DNA of 32,786 bases from JBOGXB01 sp050694215 (GCA_050694215.1 JBOGXB010000019.1:1-32786), one strand, 5' to 3'; positions 22,647 through 30,746 are shown, numbered from the stretch's first letter. Program-made: numbers and translations. The notes: generated by a model from the letters alone, not told the origin.

Positions 22647-23605
22647 CCCCAATGAGCAAAACCAGAGCTGCGGCCCTCTTACTCGGTCTCGCGCTGCTCC
22701 TGGCCTCTTGCGGTGGGGACGGGGCCGATCCCGAGCCACGATCGAGCTCCTCCGACGAGCTGATCGTCCAGCCGGCCAGCTACGAGCTCATCGCGGACGA
22801 AGCCAGCAGGTTCATCGCGGGGCTGCTGACCCCGGATCAGCTCTTCGTCAGCTACGGCACCGTGGAGATGCGCTTCCTCTATCTCGGGACCGAACAAGAC
22901 ACCGGCACCGCGGAGCCGGGTCCCCGGGCGACCGCGGATTTCCTTCAGATCGAAGGGGATCCAGGCGAGTCGACCGACCAACCGAGCGCCGGCCCTCCTT
23001 CCCACGGCAGGGGCGTGTATGCCGCGGAGGTGACCTTCGACAAGCCCGGGTTTTGGGCCGTCGACGTGACCGCACAGGTCGAGGGGAAAGGCGAGCTCGT
23101 CGGCAACGGGGCCTTCGAGGTGCTGGACGACAACATCGTGCCCGCTCCGGGCGACGAGGCCCCGCGCACCGAGAACCTCGTCCTGTCGTCCCGGGACGCG
23201 CCTCGTCAAGCCATCGACTCTCGCGCTCAGGGCGGCCGGCCGATTCCCGACGAGATCCTCCACGAAACGATGATTTCGGAGTCGATCCGGCGAGGGGAGC
23301 CGGCCCTGGTGGTCTTCTCTACCCCGGTCTACTGCATCAGCCGCTTCTGCGGACCGATCACCGACATGGTCGAGGACCTTGCGCGTGATTACGGTGGCAG
23401 GGCCAACTTCATACACGTCGAGATCTGGCGCGACTTCGAGGGCAAGGTGATCAACAAAGGCGCGGCAGATTGGATCTACCGGGAGCGGGATCTTCTCGAG
23501 CCGTGGCTATTCCTCATCGGGACGGACGGGAAGATCGTCGAACGGTGGGACAACGTCGCCACCCGCGCCGAGATCGAGCCCTTCCTCGAGGATCTGCCGA
23601 AGTAG
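22643..23605 (+). CDS. Lipoprotein with thioredoxin-like CX4C domain
   Basis: 320 residues. The signal peptide ends in a lipobox (LLASC, Cys23). Residues about 40-160 form a beta-rich domain (VEMRFLYLG, YAAEVTFDKPGFWAVDV) reminiscent of FixH/YtkA-like sandwiches. The last 110 residues look like a thioredoxin fold: ALVVFSTPVYCISRFCGPITD with Cys231 and Cys236 (CX4C), NFIHVEIW, then PWLFLIGTDGKIVERW. The Cys spacing differs from thioredoxin (CX2C) and Sco (CX3C). Two ATGs are near the start; 22643 is chosen for its 4-base overlap with the previous stop. A thiol or copper chaperone role is inferred. Confidence 0.78.
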   Translation: MTPMSKTRAAALLLGLALLLASCGGDGADPEPRSSSSDELIVQPASYELIADEASRFIAGLLTPDQLFVSYGTVEMRFLYLGTEQDTGTAEPGPRATADFLQIEGDPGESTDQPSAGPPSHGRGVYAAEVTFDKPGFWAVDVTAQVEGKGELVGNGAFEVLDDNIVPAPGDEAPRTENLVLSSRDAPRQAIDSRAQGGRPIPDEILHETMISESIRRGEPALVVFSTPVYCISRFCGPITDMVEDLARDYGGRANFIHVEIWRDFEGKVINKGAADWIYRERDLLEPWLFLIGTDGKIVERWDNVATRAEIEPFLEDLPK

Positions 23606-23608
23606 CTC

Positions 23609-24445
23609 CTACCTGAAGCGGTTGCGAATGGCGAGGACGTTGTCCGCGTAGTGCCTCTGGGACCGGCTCAGGCGCCTCTTCACGTTCCCGGGGCCCGCGA
23701 AGTATGCGGCCAGGGCCTTACGCGTGGACCCCATCGTTCTCCTCATGTGGCGCAGGTACATCACGCCGAGATGCACGTTGTCGTCGGCCCTGCGAACGTT
23801 CAGGTTGTGTCCGCCCTCTGAGCGGTTCACGAACTTCGCGGTATCCGGCATCACCTGCATCACGCCGATGGCGCCTGCCTCGGACCTCACATCCTGTTGC
23901 CATCCGCTCTCCTGCATTGCAACTGCTTTGGTGAGGGAGGTGTCGATGCCGTGCGAGGAGGATTGAGATTCGAGCGAGGACTCGATTGAGCCGGTCGATG
24001 CGGACTCGAGCGGGGCGGACGTTCCGAGGTTGCCGCCCGGGACCTTCATCTTTGTACCGATGACGATGAGGTTGGGATCCGAGATGCGGTTCACGCGCGC
24101 CAAGGCGCCCACGGAAGTGCCGTAGCGAGCGGCGATGGCGGACAGGGTCTCACCTCCCCGCACGACGTGAACGGATGAAACGCCAACGCGGGAGGGGACG
24201 CGCAACCGCCGGCCGGCGACGATGAGGTTGGGATCCGACAATCGATTCATGCGAGCGAGCGCGGTGACGGAGGTGCCGTGCCGGCGAGCGATGTCCGAGA
24301 GAGTGTCCCCTCGCCGGACCGTGTACGTGCCGGCCCTGGCCGCGGGCGTCGCCATCGTCACCGATGCAGCGGTAGCGACGACGATCGGGCCGTGCTTCTT
24401 GGGGCGAGGCTTCAGATGCCTCCCCCTATACCGCCTAAGCCTCAT
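23609..24445 (-). CDS. LysM-SLT lytic transglycosylase
   Basis: 278 residues. A basic N-terminus and signal peptide (ends near PAARAG) precede two LysM domains (about 40-84 and 92-136), each ending DPNLIV...V(P). A Ser-rich linker follows, then a Slt70-type domain from about 155. The catalytic glutamate is Glu179 (AMQESGW), followed by GAIGVMQVMP and AAYFAGPGNV. It should cleave the glycan strands of peptidoglycan. The ATG at 24445 follows GGAGGGG at a good distance; an earlier GTG at 24472 is rejected. It converges on the CX4C lipoprotein gene with three bases between. Confidence 0.9.
   Translation of the reverse strand: MRLRRYRGRHLKPRPKKHGPIVVATAASVTMATPAARAGTYTVRRGDTLSDIARRHGTSVTALARMNRLSDPNLIVAGRRLRVPSRVGVSSVHVVRGGETLSAIAARYGTSVGALARVNRISDPNLIVIGTKMKVPGGNLGTSAPLESASTGSIESSLESQSSSHGIDTSLTKAVAMQESGWQQDVRSEAGAIGVMQVMPDTAKFVNRSEGGHNLNVRRADDNVHLGVMYLRHMRRTMGSTRKALAAYFAGPGNVKRRLSRSQRHYADNVLAIRNRFR
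24062..24238 (-). repeat. Duplicated LysM unit within the transglycosylase gene
   Basis: A 21-base identical stretch occurs at 24062-24082 and 24218-24238, spaced by 156 bases (52 codons), exactly the offset between the two LysM domains. It encodes SDPNLIV in both. This indicates a fairly recent tandem duplication of one LysM domain, or gene conversion between them. Confidence 0.6.
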
Positions 24446-24519
24446 GATCCCCTCCAGCAACAGAGACCACACAACATAACAGGCTGCTCAGGCCTGTCAA
24501 GGAGAGCAAGCAAGCCCGG

Positions 24520-25125
24520 CTAGCTCTGGTTCCCCTCGAGCAGCCTTTCGATCTGCTCGGTCAGCTCGCGCTCGGTGATCGGGCCGAGGACGTCCAGCTC
24601 GCCCCGCTCCCCGATGGCCTGCCCGGCCTCGCGCGCCAGATCGCCATCGGAATCGACGAAGAACGTATGGGGCAGGCCATAGACATCGAGCTCGGTAGCG
24701 AGGTCCTGCTCGAGATCGAGGACGCTCGGATAGGTGATGCCCCTCTCCTCGATGAACTCCGTCGCTCCCTCTTGGGAGTCGAGTACCGCCACCCCCACGA
24801 ACTGAATGCCCTCGTCCCGGTAGCGCTTCCACGCCGCCTCCAGAAGGGGCGCCTCCTCGCGACACGGGATGCACCACGACGCCCAGAAGTTGACGACGGC
24901 GGGACGACCGTTTAGCTGTGCGCTCGTGAAGGAGCCGCCGCCTTTCACAAGCGGCAGGTCGAAGTCGGGCAGGGCGCCCTTAGCTTCGTTTGGTGCAGGT
25001 TGCGCGAGACCGTAGGCGATCAGCCCGATGACGATCGCAGCGGGAAGAGCGATTGTGAGCCTGCGATGAAGCTTGGAGCGCCTGGGCGACTCGCCGACTT
25101 GCTCGGGTTCTTCCGCTTGCGCCAT
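24520..25125 (-). CDS. TlpA/CcmG-type thioredoxin, membrane-anchored
   Basis: 201 residues. A membrane helix (about 22-40) holds a redoxin domain: GALPDFDLPLVKGGG, VVNFWASWCIPCREEAP (Cys85, Cys88), VGVAVLDSQEGATEFIEE and the cis-Pro GLPHTFFVD. These proteins reduce apocytochrome c or CcmH (CcmG/DsbE role), or act in oxidase assembly. The ATG at 25125 has a TGGAG site. The same frame is open to 26352, but that stretch is antisense to ctaC and is not coding. It diverges from ctaC. The ccm operon lacks its own ccmG, so this is the probable one. Confidence 0.88.
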   Translation of the reverse strand: MAQAEEPEQVGESPRRSKLHRRLTIALPAAIVIGLIAYGLAQPAPNEAKGALPDFDLPLVKGGGSFTSAQLNGRPAVVNFWASWCIPCREEAPLLEAAWKRYRDEGIQFVGVAVLDSQEGATEFIEERGITYPSVLDLEQDLATELDVYGLPHTFFVDSDGDLAREAGQAIGERGELDVLGPITERELTEQIERLLEGNQS

Positions 25126-25200
25126 CGCGGCTCCAGGATAGGGGGCACCGGCGGCTTGGTCATATATGCTCCGCGCGCCGGCTGGCGTTTTCGTTGACCC
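25126..25200. promoter_or_regulatory. Divergent promoter region between the CcmG-like gene and ctaC
   Basis: This 75-base gap separates two divergent starts and must hold both promoters. An AT-rich CATATATG patch at 25161-25168 in GC-rich surroundings could be a -10 element for either side (TATATG on plus, about 33 bases before ctaC). No clear -35 is seen and no Shine-Dalgarno precedes ctaC. Confidence 0.3.
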
Positions 25201-26244
25201 ATGGAGAAGGGATTGCAGCCCCCTGACTCGCGCTTGAAGAAGGCCATCGTCATCTCGGGTCTTCTCCTGTTGGCCCTCGTCGCGTCGGCGTGCGCAGGGG
25301 ACCAACCTCAGAACGTGTTGGATCCCCAGGGTCCTGTCGCGGAGGAAGCCGATCGGCTCTGGGACATCACTTTCCTGATAGCGGTGGTCATCTTCGTGAT
25401 CGTCGAAGGGCTTCTGATCTTCGCAATTGTGAGGTTTCGCGCCCGGCCGGGACGAGAGGCGGCGCAGTTCCATGGGAACACGAAGGTCGAGGTCGCATTG
25501 ACGGCGATCCCTGCCCTCATCCTCGCGGGGCTGGCCATACCGACCGTCTCCACGATCTTCAACCTCGCCGAAGAGCCGGCCAACGCGCTGCAGATCCGAG
25601 TGGTGGCACGTCAGTTCTGGTGGGAGTACGAGTACACGGACCTCGATGTCAAAACGGCCAATGAGCTCCACGTTCCCACCGGCCAGCCGGTCTTCCTGAC
25701 CCTGGAGGGCGCGGACGTGATCCACAGCTTCTGGGTCCCCAAGCTGACGGGGACCCAGGACATCTTGCCGGGCCGGGTCAACCACATGCAGTTCACCGCG
25801 TCGGATCCGGGCACGTATTTTGGTCAGTGCAAGGAGTACTGCGGGCTGAGCCACGCGAACATGAGGCTGCGAGTGATCGCACACACGCCCACGGAGTTCC
25901 AACGATGGGTATCGGACCAACAGGACCCTGCCGAGTCGCCGGCGGAGGAGCTGGCGGCGGAGGGCGAGCGCATCTTCCTCGAGGAGGATCTCCCTGCTGG
26001 AGGCCGGTGCACGGACTGCCATGCGATCGCCGGCACCGACGCGCAGGGCACAACCGGGCCCGACCTGACCCACTTCGCCGCCAGAGAGACCTTCGCGGGG
26101 GCCGTATTCCGGCGGACGGACGAGAACCTGACGAACTGGCTGCGGGATCCCGGTGCCGTGAAACCAGGGGCCCTGATGCCGGATTACGGTTTGAGCGAGG
26201 AGCAGATCAGGGCGCTCGTCGCCTATATGCAGGGCCTGGAATGA
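25201..26244 (+). CDS. ctaC: caa3-type cytochrome c oxidase subunit II with fused cytochrome c
   Basis: 347 residues. A lipoprotein signal (VASAC, Cys31) is followed by two membrane helices (about 55-78 and 97-117) and the CuA domain. CuA ligands are His175 (DVIHSFWVP), Cys210, Glu212, Cys214, His218 and Met221 (GQCKEYCGLSHANM). The C-terminal cytochrome c domain has CTDCH (Cys270, Cys273, His274) and a likely distal Met326 (GALMPDYG). The fused haem makes this a caa3 oxidase that accepts electrons directly from the bc complex. It is the first gene of the oxidase operon, 22 bases before ctaD; its haem needs the Ccm system. Confidence 0.96.
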   Translation: MEKGLQPPDSRLKKAIVISGLLLLALVASACAGDQPQNVLDPQGPVAEEADRLWDITFLIAVVIFVIVEGLLIFAIVRFRARPGREAAQFHGNTKVEVALTAIPALILAGLAIPTVSTIFNLAEEPANALQIRVVARQFWWEYEYTDLDVKTANELHVPTGQPVFLTLEGADVIHSFWVPKLTGTQDILPGRVNHMQFTASDPGTYFGQCKEYCGLSHANMRLRVIAHTPTEFQRWVSDQQDPAESPAEELAAEGERIFLEEDLPAGGRCTDCHAIAGTDAQGTTGPDLTHFAARETFAGAVFRRTDENLTNWLRDPGAVKPGALMPDYGLSEEQIRALVAYMQGLE

Positions 26245-26266
26245 CGAGCAGGAGGATGGAGCACTG

Positions 26267-28123
26267 ATGGCAACAGCGACTTGGGAGCAGCGCCGGAGCC
26301 TCTTCGCCCGGCCCACCGCCACGACCGGGGTCTGGAGCTGGTTCACGACCATCGATCACAAGAAGATCGGCATCCTCTACGGGGTCACCGCGTTCATCTT
26401 CTTCCTGATCGGGGGCCTCGAAGCGCTCCTGGTGAGGGTTCAGCTTGCGCAGCCGAATGCGTCGGTCCTCGATGCAGATACCTACAACCAGTTCTTCACG
26501 ATGCACGGGATCACGATGATCTTCCTCGTCGTCATGCCGATGGGTGTGGCGTTGTTCAACTTCTTCGCTCCGCTGATGATCGGCGCTCGCGACGTCGCCT
26601 TCCCGCGCCTCAATGCGTTGAGCTACTGGATCTTCTTGTTCGGCGGGATCTTCATCTACTCGAGCTTTTTCCTCGGCGGCGCGCCGGACGGCGGTTGGTT
26701 CGGCTACGCGCCTCTGAGTACCAGCCTTCCGAGCCACGGCATGGACTTCTACGCACTCGGGTTACAGATTCTCGGGCTCGCCTCGTTGCTCGGAGCGATC
26801 AACTTCATAGTCACGATCCTGAACATGCGTGCGCCGGGAATGACGCTCATGAAGATGCCGGTGTTCGTGTGGATGACACTTGTGGTCTCGTTCCTGATTC
26901 TGTTTGCGATGCCGGTGATCGCAGTGGCGCTCTTCCAGTTGATGTTCGATCGCCTGTTCGACACGAACTTCTTCGACGCAGCCGCGGGAGGGAGCCCACT
27001 TCTGTGGCAGCACCTGTTCTGGCTCTTCGGCCACCCGGAGGTCTACATCCTGATCCTGCCGGCCATGGGCATCGTCTCCGAGGTGCTGCCGGTGTTCTCG
27101 GGGAAGCCTCTGTTCGGCTATGCGGCCATCGTTTTCGCCGGCGTCGCCATCGGCTTCATGGGTTGGGGGGTATGGGCACACCACATGTTCGCCGTCGGCC
27201 TCGGCCCGGTTGCCAACTCGGCCTTCGCTCTCTCGACGATGTTCATCGCGGTGCCGACGGGGGTGAAGATCTTCAACTGGCTTGGAACGCTGTGGGGTGG
27301 CTCGATCCGCCTGACGACGGCTCAGTTGTTCTCGATCGGGTTCGTGTCGATGTTCGTGATCGGAGGGTTGTCCGGTGTAACTCACGCGATCGTTCCGCAC
27401 GATCAGCAGCAGACGGACACGTACTACATCGTCGCCCACTTCCACTACGTCTTGTTCGGAGGGGCGCTCTTCGGGATCATGTCCGGCCTCTACTACTGGT
27501 GGCCGAAGGTGTTCGGAAGGCTCCTGTCCGAGAAGCTCGGCAAGGTCAACTTCTGGCTGTGGTTTATCGGGTTCAACCTCACCTTTGCACCCATGCACAT
27601 CGTGGGCCTCCAGGGCATGCCACGGCGCCTCTACACCTACCCGGCGGGCATGGGATGGGACTTCTGGAACCTCGTCGAGACCATCGGCGCCTTCACGATC
27701 GCGGTCTCGGTCCTCGTCTTTCTCCTGAACGTGGCCATCACCCGTAGGCGCGGAGAGGAAGCCACCGCGGATCCGTGGGATGCCCGCACGCTCGAGTGGA
27801 GCATCCCGTCGCCGCCGCCCGAGTACAACTTCGCCGAAGTCCCGGTGGTTACGCATCGCGATGACTGGTGGCACAAGAAGTACGTGGAGACGCCCGAGGG
27901 CCGGCCGGCACCTGTGATCGCCGGCGCCGCGGACGGCGATGAAGAGGAGGGACATCACGGCATCCACATGCCGTCGCCCTCGTACTTCCCTATTTTCGCC
28001 GCCTTCGGGCTGCCGATCATGGCCTATGGAGTGATCTACTTTTTGCCCGCCATCGTCGTGGGGGCCCTCATCTCGCTGTTGGGGTTCTACGGTTGGGTGC
28101 TCGAGCCCGGGACGGCTGAGTGA
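26267..28123 (+). CDS. ctaD: Cytochrome c oxidase subunit I, A1 type
   Basis: 618 residues. It holds haem a, haem a3 and CuB. Haem a ligands are His80 and His393, and haem a3 ligand is His391 (VAHFHYVL). CuB ligands are His256, His305 and His306, with the cross-linked Tyr260 in GHPEVY. Glu258 and Asp109 (IGARDVAFPRLN) mark the D channel and Lys334 (TGVKIFNW) the K channel, so this is an A1-type proton pump. The C-terminus has extra helices beyond the core twelve after an acidic loop (DGDEEEGHHG). A GGAG site precedes the ATG. Confidence 0.98.
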   Translation: MATATWEQRRSLFARPTATTGVWSWFTTIDHKKIGILYGVTAFIFFLIGGLEALLVRVQLAQPNASVLDADTYNQFFTMHGITMIFLVVMPMGVALFNFFAPLMIGARDVAFPRLNALSYWIFLFGGIFIYSSFFLGGAPDGGWFGYAPLSTSLPSHGMDFYALGLQILGLASLLGAINFIVTILNMRAPGMTLMKMPVFVWMTLVVSFLILFAMPVIAVALFQLMFDRLFDTNFFDAAAGGSPLLWQHLFWLFGHPEVYILILPAMGIVSEVLPVFSGKPLFGYAAIVFAGVAIGFMGWGVWAHHMFAVGLGPVANSAFALSTMFIAVPTGVKIFNWLGTLWGGSIRLTTAQLFSIGFVSMFVIGGLSGVTHAIVPHDQQQTDTYYIVAHFHYVLFGGALFGIMSGLYYWWPKVFGRLLSEKLGKVNFWLWFIGFNLTFAPMHIVGLQGMPRRLYTYPAGMGWDFWNLVETIGAFTIAVSVLVFLLNVAITRRRGEEATADPWDARTLEWSIPSPPPEYNFAEVPVVTHRDDWWHKKYVETPEGRPAPVIAGAADGDEEEGHHGIHMPSPSYFPIFAAFGLPIMAYGVIYFLPAIVVGALISLLGFYGWVLEPGTAE

Positions 28124-28728
28124 TGGCCACCCAGGAGGCGGCGGTCCACGCACCCGAGCACCACACGTCCACCGGGCTCGACAACGTCAAGATGGGGATG
28201 TGGGCCTTCCTGGGTTCCGAGTGCCTCTTCTTCGGCTCGCTCATAACGACCTATCTGCTCTATCGCAGCGCGAGCTCCGGAGGTCCGGGTCCCGCGGATG
28301 TATACGACATCCCCTACACGTCGGTCAGCTCGTTCGTATTGCTGATGAGCTCGCTCACGATGGTCCTCGCGCTGTCAGCGATCCAGAGGGGGAATCATGC
28401 CGGGATGCGCGTGTGGCTGCTCGCAACGGCTTTCCTGGGGATGACCTTCGTCGGCGGACAGATCTTCGAGTTCACGACCTTCTACGAGGAGGGCCTGGCT
28501 CTGTCGACGAGCCCCTTCGGCAGCGCATTCTTCGTGCTCACCGGGTTCCACGGCGCTCACGTGACCATAGGAATACTGATGCTGTTATCGCTCGTAGGGA
28601 TGAACCTGGCCGGCCACCTCGGAACCGCAGATGCTCGGAAAGTGGAGATGGTCGGCCTCTACTGGCACTTCGTCGACATCGTTTGGATCATCATCTTCAC
28701 GGTCGTCTACCTCGTCCCGCTGAACTGA
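28123..28728 (+). CDS. ctaE: Cytochrome c oxidase subunit III
   Basis: 201 residues and five membrane helices (the short form lacking the first two helices of mitochondrial subunit III). Family segments are MGMWAFLGSECLFFGSLITTYLLYR, the buried glutamate in FTTFYEEG, FFVLTGFHGAHVTIG and GLYWHFVDIVWIIIF. Starts at ATG in a TGATG overlap with ctaD; a GTG three bases earlier (28120) is an equally placed alternative. Ends in a second TGATG overlap with ctaF. Confidence 0.95.
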   Translation: MATQEAAVHAPEHHTSTGLDNVKMGMWAFLGSECLFFGSLITTYLLYRSASSGGPGPADVYDIPYTSVSSFVLLMSSLTMVLALSAIQRGNHAGMRVWLLATAFLGMTFVGGQIFEFTTFYEEGLALSTSPFGSAFFVLTGFHGAHVTIGILMLLSLVGMNLAGHLGTADARKVEMVGLYWHFVDIVWIIIFTVVYLVPLN

Positions 28729-29051
28729 TGGAATCGACGACGACCGACGCGCCCGGAGAGCAGCTCGAGCTGGAACATCACCCCAGCCCGCGCCAGTACG
28801 TGAACATCGCCATCATCCTGGCAATCATCACGGCGGCGGAGGTTGCGATCTATTACATAACCGCGGTGGAGGACTTCCTCGTCCCCATGCTGATCGTGTT
28901 CTCGGCGATCAAGTTCTTCCTGGTCGTGTCGTGGTTCATGCACCTGAGATTCGATAGCCGGGTCTTCCGGAGGCTGTTCGTGGCCGGCTTGGCCCTTGCG
29001 TTCTCTGTGTTTGCTATCGTTCTGATGAACTTCTTCTGGCACTCGGCTTAA
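28728..29051 (+). CDS. ctaF: Cytochrome c oxidase subunit IV, prokaryotic type
   Basis: 107 residues with three membrane helices. The hallmark is KFFLVVSWFMHLRFDSR in the second helix and a PSPRQYVNIAIILAIITAAEV N-terminal segment, as in PF03626. The ATG overlaps the ctaE stop by one base (TGATG), which decides the start; a longer frame from 28200 is an out-of-phase overlap of ctaE. It stabilises CuB binding in related quinol oxidases. Confidence 0.93.
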   Translation: MESTTTDAPGEQLELEHHPSPRQYVNIAIILAIITAAEVAIYYITAVEDFLVPMLIVFSAIKFFLVVSWFMHLRFDSRVFRRLFVAGLALAFSVFAIVLMNFFWHSA

Positions 29052-29060
29052 CGACCGGCC

Positions 29061-29933
29061 GTGGACGCACTAGCCTCTCCTGGACACGCATCGGCCCCGA
29101 CCTGGACCGCGCATCCCGACGTCTGGTTGCTGATTGTCGTTCTGGTGGCCGGCTACTTCGGCGCCCTTCACTATCTGTCACATGCTCGGGTCCCGATCGA
29201 CGAGGAGCCCGCGACGCAGACGCAGAAGCTCTTCTTCCTGAGCGGCGTGGTGATGCTGTGGATCGGAGCCGACTGGCCGCTGCACGACTTGTCCGAGGAC
29301 TTCCTCTTCTCGGCCCACATGGTTCAGCACACGCTCTTTTCGCTGGTGGCGCCGCCGCTTCTCCTCCTCGGTTTGCCGGCGTGGTTGCTGCGAACGCTTC
29401 TTGCATCCCTGAAGCTCGAGCGGGCGTTCCGGACGTTGACTCGGCCGCTGGTTGCGTTGCTCCTCTTCAACTTCGTGATCGTGGTTACGCACATGCCCAG
29501 CGTGGTGGATACCGCCGTTGGGTCGGAGCTCGTCCACTTCTTGGTGCACACTGTTCTCTTCTCCATCTCCGTGCTGATGTGGTGGCCGGTCGTCGATCCG
29601 CTTCCGGAGCTGAAACGGCTGAGTGAGCCCGCAAAGATGCTCTACCTGTTCCTGCAATCGATCGTGCCCACGGTTCCCGCGTCCTTCCTCACCTTCTCCG
29701 ACGGAGTCCTCTACGAGTCATACGCTGGATTCCCCCGTCTGTGGGGGATCGACGTCGTCACGGATCAAAGGATCGCGGGACTCGTAATGAAAATCGGCGG
29801 CGGTTTGCTACTGTGGCTCGCCATCGCGATCCTCTTCTTCCGCTGGAACGCGAATGAGGAGCGAGAGGATGCCGAAGAAGTCACATGGGAGGACTTCGAG
29901 CGTGAGCTACAGGCCTGGGACATGAGGAAATAG
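29061..29933 (+). CDS. ctaG: CtaG, caa3 oxidase assembly membrane protein
   Basis: 290 residues, six to seven membrane helices of the CtaG_caa3 family (unrelated to Cox11). Visible markers are HPDVWLLIVVLVAGYFGALHY, WIGADWPLHDLSEDFLFSAHMVQHTLFS with clustered His residues, a VVTHMPSVVD and a later SFLTFSDGVLYESYAG. Required for caa3 oxidase activity in Bacillus, probably for copper insertion. GTG start nine bases after ctaF. The next gene starts directly after its stop (TAGATG). Confidence 0.92.
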   Translation: MDALASPGHASAPTWTAHPDVWLLIVVLVAGYFGALHYLSHARVPIDEEPATQTQKLFFLSGVVMLWIGADWPLHDLSEDFLFSAHMVQHTLFSLVAPPLLLLGLPAWLLRTLLASLKLERAFRTLTRPLVALLLFNFVIVVTHMPSVVDTAVGSELVHFLVHTVLFSISVLMWWPVVDPLPELKRLSEPAKMLYLFLQSIVPTVPASFLTFSDGVLYESYAGFPRLWGIDVVTDQRIAGLVMKIGGGLLLWLAIAILFFRWNANEEREDAEEVTWEDFERELQAWDMRK

Positions 29934-30581
29934 ATGAACCGGCCCGCCGCCCCGACCCCCCCTTCGCGATTGACCTCTGAGGTCCGCATGCGCGTCCCAC
30001 TGCCCGTCATCATCCCGCTGGGGGCCCTCGCGGTCATCGCGGTGATCACCATCGGGATGTCTCAAATCCTGCTCAACGTTCCGAAAGAGATCGCGGTTGT
30101 CATCGCCATTGCGGTCGCGGCCAACATCCTCATCGCGTGCACGATCATCGCTCTGCGCCCGGAGGAGACCAGGAGGACGTGGGTCGAGCTTGTCATAGTG
30201 GCGACCTACCCCCTCATCGTGGGACTCGTGATCGCGCAGATCGGCATTGGAAAAGGCGAGGCGAGCGGCTCCGCGCCCCCCGAAACGAGTCCGGGAGGCG
30301 CGAACACCGTCTCCGCTCAGAACGTCCAGTTCGACACCGACTCGATCGAGCTCACCGCCGGCGAGGAGACGACGCTGACCTTCGTCAACGACGACTCGAG
30401 CTCGACGCAGCACAACATCTCCATCTACGAGACCGAAGCCGCCGAGGACAACCTGTTCGAGGGCCAGGTCATCCCGGGGGGGCAGGAGGTCCCGTACGAC
30501 ATCCCGCCCTTGGAGAAGGGCGAGTTCTATTTCCAGTGTGACGTCCACCCGTCGATGAGCGGAACCGTCACCGTCACCTAA
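29934..30581 (+). CDS. Membrane-anchored cupredoxin (plastocyanin-like) in the oxidase operon
   Basis: 215 residues. Three membrane helices (about 21-45, 52-74, 84-103) are followed by a Ser/Gly/Pro linker and a type 1 copper domain (about 124-215). Copper ligands are His160 (STQHNISIY), Cys202, His205 and Met208 (YFQCDVHPSMSG). The ATG follows the ctaG stop without a gap. A bound blue-copper protein could donate electrons to the oxidase or aid copper delivery. The domain resembles soluble cupredoxins; the fusion to three helices is unusual. It is the last gene of the operon. Confidence 0.85.
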   Translation: MNRPAAPTPPSRLTSEVRMRVPLPVIIPLGALAVIAVITIGMSQILLNVPKEIAVVIAIAVAANILIACTIIALRPEETRRTWVELVIVATYPLIVGLVIAQIGIGKGEASGSAPPETSPGGANTVSAQNVQFDTDSIELTAGEETTLTFVNDDSSSTQHNISIYETEAAEDNLFEGQVIPGGQEVPYDIPPLEKGEFYFQCDVHPSMSGTVTVT

Positions 30582-30606
30582 CCGGCCGGCTGCGGGTGCG
30601 GTGGCG

Positions 30607-30637
30607 CTGCCGCTTCGCTCCTCCAAACCGTTTTGAG
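30607..30637 (-). repeat. Dispersed repeat, copy B (matches 829-860)
   Basis: The reverse complement reads CTCAAAACGGTTTGG then GGAGCGAAGCGGCAG after one mismatch, agreeing with copy A at 829-859 in 29 of 31 bases. It lies in the 197-base gap between the cupredoxin gene and the ABC-F gene. A degenerate third copy follows at 30678-30697. Confidence 0.55.
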
Positions 30638-30710
30638 GCATCGCTCCGGGCAGCGCCATCCTCGCCACATCCACGCTGCTCCTCCACCGTTCTCAAGCAT
30701 TGTTCCGGGC
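30617..30710 (+). repeat. Imperfect direct repeat in the intergenic gap
   Basis: 30617-30651 and 30678-30710 are related: both have GCTCCTCC, then (AA)ACCGTT, TTGAG or CTCAAG-like bases, and end TCCGGGC. This looks like a decayed tandem copy of the dispersed repeat. No reading frame here resembles a protein. Confidence 0.4.
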
Positions 30711-30713
30711 CGT

Positions 30714-30746
30714 GTCAGACGGTTGTCAGACAGTTGTCAGACAACC
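30714..30746. repeat. Three 11-base tandem repeats forming a hairpin
   Basis: GTCAGAC is repeated three times at exact 11-base spacing (30714, 30725, 30736), followed by GGTT, AGTT and AACC. GGTTGTC (30721-30727) pairs with GACAACC (30740-30746). It sits 33 bases after the ABC-F stop (minus strand) and could be its terminator or a protein-binding array. Confidence 0.45.

Noticed and set aside
24446..24519. Possible ydaO-type c-di-AMP riboswitch before the LysM transglycosylase gene
   Set aside because: Only 74 bases are available, too short for the aptamer, and no conserved segment is seen.
25126..26352. Long N-terminal extension of the CcmG-like protein
   Set aside because: The frame is open but lies antisense to ctaC; the membrane helix and ribosome site fix the start at 25125.
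26762..28153. 463-residue open frame antisense to ctaD
   Set aside because: Composition is dominated by Arg, His, Asp, Glu and Pro, as expected from the reverse of a GC-rich coding gene; no domain, and ctaD is certain.
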